From: Candidatus Gastranaerophilales bacterium
Lineage (GTDB): Bacteria; Cyanobacteriota; Vampirovibrionia; Gastranaerophilales; Gastranaerophilaceae
Assembly: GCA_947624665.1 (NCBI GenBank)
Contig: CANQLK010000065.1
Coordinates: forward strand, 1 to 9,127
Direction: 5' to 3'
Length of the DNA: 9,127 nucleotides
A program made the position numbers and the translations under genes. Under the pieces are notes generated by a model. The model ran no database searches and was not told where the DNA came from. It worked only from the letters and a program-made list of their open reading frames with translations. The first letter of the stretch is position 1; every line of letters begins with the position of its first letter. Below are positions 1 to 5,077 of this stretch, one piece after another.

Positions 1-59
1 GTTGGTAGAGCGCCTGCTTTGCACGCAGGATGTCAGGAGTTCGAGTCTCCTATCCTCCA
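1..59 (+). tRNA. tRNA-Ala (anticodon UGC), 5' part outside window
   Basis: The window opens inside the D-arm. The anticodon stem is CCTGC (13-17) / GCAGG (25-29) around the seven-base loop TTTGCAC (18-24), giving anticodon TGC, which reads GCA/GCG codons for alanine. The T-arm is AGGAG (35-39), TTCGAGT (40-46), CTCCT (47-51). The acceptor 3' strand is ATCCTCC (52-58) with discriminator A59. The T at acceptor position 70 is what is expected for the G3:U70 identity pair of alanine tRNAs. CCA is not encoded. About 15 bases of the 5' end are missing. Its 3' end is the apparent integration site of the element that follows. Confidence 0.95.
28..58 (+). repeat. Left att-like repeat within tRNA-Ala 3' end
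   Basis: This stretch covers the end of the anticodon stem, the variable loop, the T-arm and the acceptor 3' strand. It is repeated in the same orientation at 2734-2764 with 27 of 31 identical positions; mismatches fall at 31, 34, 43 and 50. The block 35-58 alone matches at 22 of 24. A direct repeat of a tRNA 3' end is the usual footprint of tyrosine-recombinase integration, with the intact tRNA kept on one side. Confidence 0.7.
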
Positions 60-67
60 AAAATTTT

Positions 68-92
68 AAAAGAGGCTAAAAGCCTCTTTTTT
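68..92 (+). terminator. Rho-independent terminator of tRNA-Ala(UGC)
   Basis: AAAAGAGGC (68-76) pairs perfectly with GCCTCTTTT (82-90) around the loop TAAAA, followed by further T residues. It lies nine bases after the tRNA. Confidence 0.85.
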
Positions 93-119
93 ATTGCGTT
101 TGTGACCTGTTAAAAATTG

Positions 120-163
120 CTCAAAAAAGGGCAAAAAACTCAAAAAGGGGACTGTTTGGGGAC
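120..163 (+). repeat. Short direct repeats, possible integrase arm-type sites
   Basis: Two pairs of direct repeats lie about 60-105 bases inside the left att-like repeat: CTCAAAAAAGGG (120-131) with CTCAAAAAGGGG (139-150), and GGGGAC (147-152) with GGGGAC (158-163), separated by five bases. Short tandem motifs at this distance from a tRNA-located core are typical of arm-type integrase binding sites. The role is inferred; only the repeats are seen. Confidence 0.4.
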
Positions 164-166
164 CGC

Positions 167-200
167 AAAAATAAAACTCAATAAACATAAGGGTTTTGAG
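167..200 (-). terminator. Terminator of the XRE repressor gene
   Basis: Read on the minus strand, CTCA plus AAAC pairs with GTTT plus TGAG around the loop CCTTAT, with a two-base AT bulge (177-200). A T-rich tract, TTTTATTTTT, follows at 167-176. It lies 46 bases after the stop of the minus-strand repressor gene. Confidence 0.55.
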
Positions 201-246
201 GATATTTTCTGAATTTCATGCAGGGTATAGAGTTTTAGATTAAATA

Positions 247-573
247 TTATTTTTTCGTTACCTGATATAATTGATACAAAAGTTTTATATCTGTTTTGTT
301 GTCTATAATTGCTTTTATTAATTCATCTTTTAAAATCGGTTCAGCTTGTAAATGTTTAAATGCAAAAAGTTCGGAAGGTTCTATATCAAGAGATGATAAT
401 ATTCTAGCTAAAGTTTCTGCGGTTATAAAATTATTTCCGCATTCGATTTTGCTTAAATTACGTTGGTCTATTTCCATTCTTTCGGCAAGTTCTTCCTGCG
501 TTAACCCTTTAATTTTACGTAATTCTTTAATTCTAAGCCCTAATAATTTTTTAATTTCATCACTTTTATACAT
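247..573 (-). CDS. XRE-family HTH transcriptional regulator
   Basis: The 108-residue protein is a probable DNA-binding repressor of the Cro/C1 (HTH_3) type. The helix-turn-helix domain spans about residues 13-70: the LRIKELRKIKGLTQEELA segment forms the first two helices and DQRNLSKIECG (36-46) contains the recognition helix. The IEPSELF segment (64-70) ends the domain. The last 35 residues are a charged helical tail that may serve dimerisation. There is no toxin or peptidase domain. The start at 573 is preceded on its strand by an AAAGGGA-type ribosome site. It is divergent from the membrane-protein operon with only 15 bases between the two first possible start codons, so it most likely controls itself and that operon. 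This is the usual arrangement for a mobile-element repressor. The target operator was not identified. Confidence 0.93.
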   Translation of the reverse strand: MYKSDEIKKLLGLRIKELRKIKGLTQEELAERMEIDQRNLSKIECGNNFITAETLARILSSLDIEPSELFAFKHLQAEPILKDELIKAIIDNKTDIKLLYQLYQVTKK

Positions 574-588
574 AATTATCCCTTTTTC

Positions 589-1182
589 ATGTTAAATGGT
601 TTAAAGAATCAAAATAAGGGTATGCAAAATAGTATTATTATTGATTATTCGCTCAAAAATATGTATAATATGCTTGATAATTGTAAATATTATAAAAAAT
701 CAATTTTTAAAGCGAAAAAGGTAGTTTTTGCGTCAGAACAAGATTATTTATTTTTATTAATTATTATCCCGATTTTACCGATAATCATAGGAATTATATT
801 GGGTTTAAACGGTAAAATTACTGTTTTTAGAAATTATAATGACTTATGGTTAATGTTGTGGACAGCTGTTATACCTTTAGTTTTCTTTTTTATGTATGTA
901 AATATCCAAAGTGATTGGATAATTATTTTAGGAATTATTTTTGAACTATTGTTATTTATTGTAATTACATTCAGAACATATAATGACAACCGTGGTATTT
1001 TTTCTACTTTATTAGCTTTATATACCAAAATTCCTTTATGTATTTTAGGACTGTCTATCCTCATTCTTTTTATTGATAAAACAAGAAAAAGGCAATCGAG
1101 TCTGTTTGAAGTTATATCTTTTCTCCTTTTTGTTCCATTGCTTAATAACTTGGTGAAAGATAAAACAGGAGTTATTGATTAG
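589..1182 (+). CDS. Multi-pass membrane protein of unknown function
   Basis: I do not recognise the family. The 197-residue protein has a hydrophilic N-terminal part of about 50 residues followed by four clear hydrophobic segments (about 54-73, 86-104, 110-128, 139-162). A possible fifth lies at 173-188, just before a charged C-terminus. The hydrophobic pattern and codon use make it a real gene. The start is uncertain: ATG 589 has no Shine-Dalgarno site, ATG 622 has AAGGG but only one or two bases before it, and ATG 661 has none. It is the first gene of the operon: its TAG stop overlaps the ribosome site of the DUF2997-like gene, which begins nine bases later. Its role may be to anchor or shield the products of the downstream genes, but this is speculation. 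Confidence 0.75.
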   Translation: MLNGLKNQNKGMQNSIIIDYSLKNMYNMLDNCKYYKKSIFKAKKVVFASEQDYLFLLIIIPILPIIIGIILGLNGKITVFRNYNDLWLMLWTAVIPLVFFFMYVNIQSDWIIILGIIFELLLFIVITFRTYNDNRGIFSTLLALYTKIPLCILGLSILILFIDKTRKRQSSLFEVISFLLFVPLLNNLVKDKTGVID

Positions 1183-1191
1183 GAGAAAATC

Positions 1192-1407
1192 ATGCAAAAA
1201 CAAATAAAAATAAGAGTATATCCTGACGGAAGAATAGAAGCTCAAACACTCGGAATAAAAGGTAAGAAATGTATGAAATACATAAAAGATATCGAGGATT
1301 TAACAGGGGCAAAAACTTATAAATCAGAATTTACTAATGAATATTATGAAATAGAATCAGTAAACGATACCGCCTTTAAAGAGGAATACCAACAAAATGG
1401 ATATTAG
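1192..1407 (+). CDS. DUF2997-like small protein
   Basis: The 71-residue soluble protein resembles DUF2997. It opens with a beta-hairpin pattern, IKIRVYPDGRIEAQTLGIKG (6-25), then KCMKYIKDIEDLTGAKT, and ends the conserved part with SEFTNEYYE (45-53). The PDG, GIKGKKC and EYYE positions are the family-like landmarks. Molecular function is unknown; from memory, relatives occur beside DUF1257/Ycf35 and ATPase genes. The start has a good AGGAG site at 1181-1185, six bases upstream, which overlaps the stop of the preceding gene. Its last 11 bases overlap the start of the radical SAM gene, so the two are probably translationally coupled and may act together. A single cysteine (Cys27) is present. Confidence 0.8.
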   Translation: MQKQIKIRVYPDGRIEAQTLGIKGKKCMKYIKDIEDLTGAKTYKSEFTNEYYEIESVNDTAFKEEYQQNGY

Positions 1408-1975
1408 GATTAACAGTTATATTCCCGTTACAAAAGTTGAAGGTGTCGGAACAAGATTTGCTATATGGGTTCAAGGTTGTTCTATCCGCTGTGATGATTG
1501 TGCTAACAAACATATGTGGAATTTTAACGGTGGAAATTTGTACAAGGTTAATGATTTTATAAACATAATTAAGTCATACAAAGACAAAATAGAAGGTATA
1601 ACATTTTTAGGCGGTGAACCTTTAAATCAAATTATACCTGTTATTGAAATATGTAAAGCTGTTCAAAAATTCGGACTATCCGTAATTTTATTTACCGGTT
1701 ATGAGTATGAAAATCAAAAAGATAATAAAAATTTTCAAGAATTAATTAAATATGTAGATATTCTTATTGACGGAAAATACGAAAGAGATAAGACTGACTT
1801 TTCAAGACCTTGGGTAGGTTCAAGCAATCAAAATTATTACTTTTTATCTGACAGATATAATCAATCCGTAATATCTGAATACAAAAACAAAATAGAAATA
1901 CGTATAAATCCCAATAATAAAATAGTTTTAACAGGAATGGGGAATTTTAATGAATTAAAAGAAATAATGAGGTAA
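1397..1975 (+). CDS. NrdG-like radical SAM activating protein (4Fe-4S single-cluster domain)
   Basis: The 192-residue protein has the size and order of motifs of anaerobic ribonucleotide reductase activases (NrdG) and their relatives. The CX3CX2C motif of the SAM-binding [4Fe-4S] cluster is Cys28, Cys32, Cys35 in VQGCSIRCDDC. LGGEP (71-75) binds the SAM amino group region. DILIDGKYE (121-129) and WVGSSNQ (139-145) match the conserved C-terminal NrdG signature region. It would reduce SAM to a 5'-deoxyadenosyl radical and abstract hydrogen from a partner protein. No NrdD glycyl-radical reductase is next to it, so it may be a divergent homologue acting on another target; the partners in this operon are the DUF2997-like protein and membrane proteins. 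It overlaps the DUF2997-like gene by 11 bases and is four bases upstream of the next start. I withhold the symbol nrdG because of this context. Confidence 0.85.
   Translation: MDIRINSYIPVTKVEGVGTRFAIWVQGCSIRCDDCANKHMWNFNGGNLYKVNDFINIIKSYKDKIEGITFLGGEPLNQIIPVIEICKAVQKFGLSVILFTGYEYENQKDNKNFQELIKYVDILIDGKYERDKTDFSRPWVGSSNQNYYFLSDRYNQSVISEYKNKIEIRINPNNKIVLTGMGNFNELKEIMR
1969..1972 (+). promoter_or_regulatory. Ribosome binding site deciding the start at 1980
   Basis: GAGG lies seven bases before ATG 1980 and overlaps the end of the radical SAM gene. The alternative ATG at 2092, which opens the long downstream frame, has no such site. This places the true start at 1980 and implies a frame change downstream. 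Confidence 0.65.
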
Positions 1976-1979
1976 CAAA

Positions 1980-2559
1980 ATGTTAAAAAACGATAGTATA
2001 AAAAAGACAGAACAATACTTAACTAATTTATTTAAAGCACGTTTTCCTTTATATTATTTTATTTGTATTATTATTCATAATAATTATCTTTATGGGTCTA
2101 TTATTATTTTCTCCGATAGTTACACAAAATTTAACTCCCAAAGAATATATTAATTGTGAAGATGAATATATTTTTGAATATGATAAAAATAATAGAAAAA
2201 TATCTTTATTAGAGAATGGAATTAAAACAGATTTAACAGTTATGTCTTTTTCAGATTATAACATTTATGCCGGTATAGAAAAATATTTTGATAAAGAAGA
2301 GTATAAAAAATGTGTTAATATGGTTGTTAGTGAAGCAAAAAAAAGAGGAGAAAACATAAATAGATGTATATGGGAGTGTGGTGAAGGAGAAGGTATTGAT
2401 TTTGAGAAAGAATTTACTTTAGATAGAGTAAAAGGAACAATGGAAGTTTGTGGAGAATTTGAACATTTGACTTGGGATGATGATATAAAAACGTATACTA
2501 TAAAACCACAATATTCTTGCAAACAATATAAATGTATTAAACAAAATAAAAGTTTTTAA
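1980..2559 (+). pseudogene. Frameshifted single-pass membrane protein with Cys-containing outer domain
   Basis: Translation from ATG 1980 gives a cytosolic leader (MLKNDSIKKTEQYLTNLFKA) and would stop at 2153 after 57 codons. The frame one base later is open from 2023 to the stop at 2557-2559. There it encodes a strongly hydrophobic stretch (LYIILFVLLFIIIIF, then MGLLLFSP) and a polar 145-residue domain with seven cysteines. Skipping one base near 2040-2050 joins them into a coherent protein of about 192 residues with one transmembrane anchor and an outer domain. I infer a one-base insertion: gene decay, a read error, or much less likely a programmed +1 shift. If ATG 2092 were used, the 155-residue product would lose most of the anchor and have no ribosome site. 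The family is not recognised. It is the last gene of the operon. Confidence 0.65.
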
Positions 2560-2567
2560 AAATAATC

Positions 2568-2660
2568 TTATTGTATCATCGGTTCAATTTTAATCTTACA
2601 ATTTACTGCTTTTGCAAGTTTAATTAATGTTTCTACATTCATAGACCTTAAAGGGTTTAC
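2568..2660 (-). pseudogene. C-terminal fragment of an XRE/HigA-type antitoxin
   Basis: On the minus strand this reads VNPLRSMNVETLIKLAKAV and then NCKIKIEPMIQ before TAA. This is the typical end of a HigA/XRE antitoxin: the loop and last helix of the HTH domain followed by a short beta strand. A TAA codon lies directly upstream in frame, and no first half of the HTH domain is present, so it is a remnant of about 30 codons. No toxin gene remains nearby. It sits between the broken operon gene and the right att-like repeat, consistent with decay at the element's end. An alternative is a chance reading, but the match to the antitoxin pattern is good. Confidence 0.5.
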
Positions 2661-2733
2661 TTATTATAAAGTTTTTTCATTCATATATTACTTTTTTAAT
2701 TCATAACAAATGAAAAAATCGCCCTTACAAGAA

Positions 2734-2764
2734 GGAGGTTAGGAGTTCAAGTCTCTTATCCTCC
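2734..2764 (+). repeat. Right att-like repeat (displaced tRNA-Ala 3' end)
   Basis: This is the second copy of 28-58. The T-stem still pairs (AGGAG / CTCTT with one G-U), the T-loop TTCAAGT is normal, and the acceptor 3' strand ATCCTCC is unchanged. There is no matching tRNA 5' half upstream; CCTT (2723-2726) and AAGG (2732-2735) could be a worn anticodon stem, which would favour a decayed tRNA copy rather than an att site. Confidence 0.7.
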
Positions 2765-2769
2765 GACAT

Positions 2770-2791
2770 AAAAAAGGAACAAGCCTCTTTT
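2770..2791 (-). terminator. Terminator of the SPASM-radical SAM gene, derived from a tRNA terminator
   Basis: On the minus strand AAAAGAGG (2791-2784) pairs with CCTTTTTT (2777-2770), with one G-U pair, around a six-base loop, and the 3' arm is itself a T-run. It lies five bases after the radical SAM stop. On the plus strand the same stem has an A-C mismatch. Its AAGCCTCTTTTT sequence (2781-2792) matches the tRNA-Ala terminator, so a displaced tRNA terminator appears to have been taken over by the opposite-strand gene. Confidence 0.55.
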
Positions 2792-2795
2792 TCTT

Positions 2796-3836
2796 TTATA
2801 TCATATATTTAATTTCATCCGTAATTTGCTTTATAAAGCTTTTCTTTACACTCTGCATATCTAAAACACTATCTGCAATATTACAATTATCTGTTTTAAA
2901 TATGGGATTTTTAATAACTTTACAAAAATCATTATATTTGGGATGGTTAATATCAAAAATATTTAATTTCTTAAATGTCTTTTTATCAATTTCAGAATCC
3001 AATAACTTCCAAAAAGTAACATCTGCCCCTAATTCATAAGCCCATTCAACAAATCTTGGCATCTCTTTATAATTATATGCGTTAATTACAAAATTCATTC
3101 GAAAACTAGTCATAATTCCATCTTTTTTTAATTTTGAAATGTATTTTAAATTATTTTTTAACAAATCAAAATCTCCGTTTTTGACCAGTTTGTCATAAGT
3201 ATTTTTGGTTGTGGCATGAACCGAGATACAAAACTGATATATTCTTGAGGTAATATCAAGTTTTTTAAGATTTTCTTTCGTAATCATAAGTCCGTTTGAG
3301 GTAATGGAATACTTGATATTAGGGAATTTTGAATTTATTTTTTTTATTAAAGAAACCGTAGACGGGGAAAATAAGGATTCGCCGGCAATAGAAGGTACGA
3401 CAATTTTTACGTTTTCAAGCATATCGTCTAACAAAGAATCCATATTTTCTTCAAAATAATCAAAGCGTTTATTATGTTTTGAATTTTTGTCCTTGCAAAA
3501 AATACATCTTACGTTGCAAATCGAATCGTAATTAAAGATAAAATATTCGGGTTTCGGTGATATATCAGATTCCGGCGGGTACTTGAAATCACCAATTATA
3601 TCATTTCTGACACAAATATCAGTTTTACAAATAGTAAAATTATTTTCAATAAACTGACGCCTGAATATTCTTGCTTTTTCACCGTTCCAGATTTCGGAAA
3701 ACGAATGTTTTTTTATATTACCTATAGAATAAAATCCAACCCAAGGCGGACAGCAAAAATATATTTCACCGTTTGCATCCATTTGTGCATATTTATAAGC
3801 GGCATCACATACAATTTTTTGTTGATTTTCAGCCAT
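2796..3836 (-). CDS. Radical SAM protein with N-terminal SPASM-like segment
   Basis: The 346-residue protein has two iron-sulfur regions. Residues 10-75 resemble a SPASM auxiliary-cluster segment: Cys10, then NGEIYFCCPP (Cys28, Cys29), GNIKKHSFSEIWNGEKAR (39-56), and Cys70/Cys75. The radical SAM core follows with Cys107, Cys111, Cys114 in CNVRCIFC (CX3CX2C). AGES (151-154) takes the place of GGEP, and ISVHATT (204-210) is on a later barrel strand. SPASM segments usually follow the core, so this order is reversed. Such enzymes modify peptides, proteins or small substrates, but no precursor peptide is visible here and the substrate is unknown. The gene has a strong promoter (3868-3896). AAGGA lies only one base before ATG 3836, an unusually short spacing, but Cys10 argues against a later start. 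It is divergent from the CHAP hydrolase and lies outside the tRNA-bounded element. Confidence 0.9.
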   Translation of the reverse strand: MAENQQKIVCDAAYKYAQMDANGEIYFCCPPWVGFYSIGNIKKHSFSEIWNGEKARIFRRQFIENNFTICKTDICVRNDIIGDFKYPPESDISPKPEYFIFNYDSICNVRCIFCKDKNSKHNKRFDYFEENMDSLLDDMLENVKIVVPSIAGESLFSPSTVSLIKKINSKFPNIKYSITSNGLMITKENLKKLDITSRIYQFCISVHATTKNTYDKLVKNGDFDLLKNNLKYISKLKKDGIMTSFRMNFVINAYNYKEMPRFVEWAYELGADVTFWKLLDSEIDKKTFKKLNIFDINHPKYNDFCKVIKNPIFKTDNCNIADSVLDMQSVKKSFIKQITDEIKYMI

Positions 3837-3867
3837 GTCCTTTTGCGTTCCAGAGTTTTATTGCCTG

Positions 3868-3896
3868 ATTATATAACTTATATAAAAATCAATCAA
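3868..3896 (-). promoter_or_regulatory. Sigma70-type promoter of the SPASM-radical SAM gene
   Basis: On the minus strand the -35 is TTGATT (3896-3891), the spacer is 17 bases and the -10 is TATAAT (3873-3868). The expected RNA start leaves a leader of about 25 bases before ATG 3836. Confidence 0.75.
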
Positions 3897-3961
3897 GCAT
3901 TTTACTGTCAATTTCGCATTGTAAAAAGTTTTTTATATATATGTATGGAGGATATATTTAA

Positions 3962-4891
3962 ATGAGCGGGATTATTTTATCAAATATAAAACAGGTCGTA
4001 AACTCTTCAAAACTGGCACTTTCTGCAAGAGTTTTAACTCATTCCGATTATTATTCCGATAATGAAATTTCCAATGCAAAAAAATATGTTGATTCGTTGT
4101 TGAATAATGATATACACTTAGAGAGTTCTTTGGAATTTCAGTATAAAAAATTAGCGGAATCTCTAAATCAATATCAAAATGGTGATATATCCAAAAATCA
4201 CGTAGATGATGAAATGTTAAAAACGTTCTTTTTTCAAAATAGCGAAAAAGGTATTTCCGACCAGGTTTTAAAAGAAGTCAGCCTTGCATATAATCAGCTG
4301 GGAAATCATGAAGCACTGGATGGCGCAGGTTATGGAACTAATTCGGGTGATGAAATTTCTCAATATTTTGAATCAGGATGGTATGGTTCCCCTTGGTGTG
4401 CAATGTTTGTTTCTTGGTTGAATGACCAAGGTCAGGATAATCCTGATTTAAACGAAAATACATTTGGATTTCAAGAGTCTGTTGCAGGTATAAAAGAAGC
4501 AGCACTTAAAGCCGGGTATTATGAATCAAAAGATACCTACGAACCTGTTCCGGGCGATTTAATAATTCTTGACAGCAACGGTGAATCTCACGTAGGTATG
4601 GTCTACGATAAAGACGAGCAAAATATTTATGCCATCGAAGGTAATAAATGTGATATGGTTCGTTCCGTTGTTTACGACAAAAACGGAAACTACTATCAAA
4701 ACTATGTTTCAGGCTATGTAAAAATGAACGAATGGACGGGCGGAGATAATAATTATGATATAAATACGGAGTTCCTGCCTGATTTGGAGAGTGCGATTTT
4801 ACCTGAAACAGAATGCTATCCTGTTCCGGGTGAATGGAATGATATAGCTTCGGGCGGATTCGTTAATGTATTTAAATCAGTAAAAAGTTAG
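3962..4891 (+). CDS. CHAP-domain peptidoglycan amidase/endopeptidase
   Basis: The 309-residue protein is a probable cell-wall hydrolase of the NlpC/P60 superfamily, CHAP branch, cutting peptide or amide bonds in peptidoglycan. The catalytic Cys is Cys146 in GSPWCAMFVSWL, the His is His210 in ESHVGMVYD, and Glu226 in YAIEGN is the likely third residue. PGDLIIL (197-203) is the usual strand before the His. The domain covers about 105-258. The first 100 residues are polar and helical and the last 45 are linker-like. There is no signal peptide, so it must leave the cell by another route or act at lysis or division. GGAGG (3947-3951) lies ten bases before ATG 3962, supporting the start. No adjacent gene on the same strand is close enough to suggest an operon. 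Confidence 0.9.
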   Translation: MSGIILSNIKQVVNSSKLALSARVLTHSDYYSDNEISNAKKYVDSLLNNDIHLESSLEFQYKKLAESLNQYQNGDISKNHVDDEMLKTFFFQNSEKGISDQVLKEVSLAYNQLGNHEALDGAGYGTNSGDEISQYFESGWYGSPWCAMFVSWLNDQGQDNPDLNENTFGFQESVAGIKEAALKAGYYESKDTYEPVPGDLIILDSNGESHVGMVYDKDEQNIYAIEGNKCDMVRSVVYDKNGNYYQNYVSGYVKMNEWTGGDNNYDINTEFLPDLESAILPETECYPVPGEWNDIASGGFVNVFKSVKS

Positions 4892-4959
4892 TCGAATGAA
4901 GTTTATATGCATATTGGAAAACCGCATCCGAAAATATTTAATTTTTATAATCAGCGGAC

Positions 4960-4998
4960 ATAAACTCAGTAAATTTGAATAAAAATAAACTCGGCAAA
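4960..4998 (+). repeat. Imperfect 14-base direct repeat upstream of the CxC gene promoter
   Basis: ATAAACTCAGTAAA (4960-4973) recurs as ATAAACTCGGCAAA (4985-4998), with 12 of 14 matches and starts 25 bases apart. The pair ends 12 bases before the -35 box at 5011. It could be a regulator binding site, but the function is only guessed. Confidence 0.3.
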
Positions 4999-5010
4999 AC
5001 AGCTTAATTA

Positions 5011-5039
5011 TTGTTTCAGTTAAACATTTATGCTATAAT
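5011..5039 (+). promoter_or_regulatory. Extended -10 promoter for the CxC-repeat gene
   Basis: TTGTTT (5011-5016), a 17-base spacer, and TATAAT (5034-5039) preceded by TGC, which makes an extended -10. RNA should start near 5046, leaving a leader of about 30 bases. Confidence 0.8.
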
Positions 5040-5066
5040 CTGTATGTTTTATTATACAAACTATAT

Positions 5067-5070
5067 GGAG
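5067..5070 (+). promoter_or_regulatory. Ribosome binding site deciding ATG 5078 over TTG 5072
   Basis: GGAG is seven bases before ATG 5078 but only one base before the in-frame TTG at 5072. The ATG start also gives a classic signal peptide beginning MKKIL. Confidence 0.8.
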
Positions 5071-5077
5071 ATTGGGT

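Larger units (their letters stand above)
28..2764. mobile_element. Small degenerate tRNA-Ala-integrated element (about 2.7 kb)
   Basis: The boundaries are the direct repeat of the tRNA-Ala 3' end (28-58 and 2734-2764). Inside are an XRE repressor facing the tRNA, a four-gene plus-strand operon, and a truncated antitoxin-like gene beside the right repeat. Short direct repeats at 120-163 sit where integrase arm-type sites usually lie. No integrase, excisionase or replication gene is visible, so it would be immobile, mobilised in trans, or a deletion remnant. Two of its genes are broken. What is seen: the repeat and the gene content. What is inferred: integration. The alternative is a tandem tRNA-Ala duplication in which the second copy has decayed, because similarity continues weakly into the terminator region (12 identical bases at 80-91 and 2781-2792). 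Confidence 0.6.

Noticed and set aside
296..595. Plus-strand ORF opposite the XRE regulator, and similar reverse-strand frames at 834-1245, 2265-2522, 3705-3965 and 7156-7410
   Set aside because: They are shadows of real genes, with no ribosome site or domain support.
1192..1975. DUF2997-like gene as a RiPP precursor for the radical SAM enzyme
   Set aside because: It is a folded-domain type protein without a leader/core layout or repeated Cys/Ser/Thr core, and the enzyme is NrdG-like with no SPASM or peptide-recognition domain.
28..2764. CRISPR array or group II intron as an explanation of the repeats
   Set aside because: Only two copies of the tRNA-derived repeat exist, 2.7 kb apart, and there is no reverse transcriptase or intron domain.
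5072..5077. TTG start six bases upstream for the CxC-repeat protein
   Set aside because: GGAG would be only one base from it. ATG 5078 has ideal spacing and gives a standard signal peptide.
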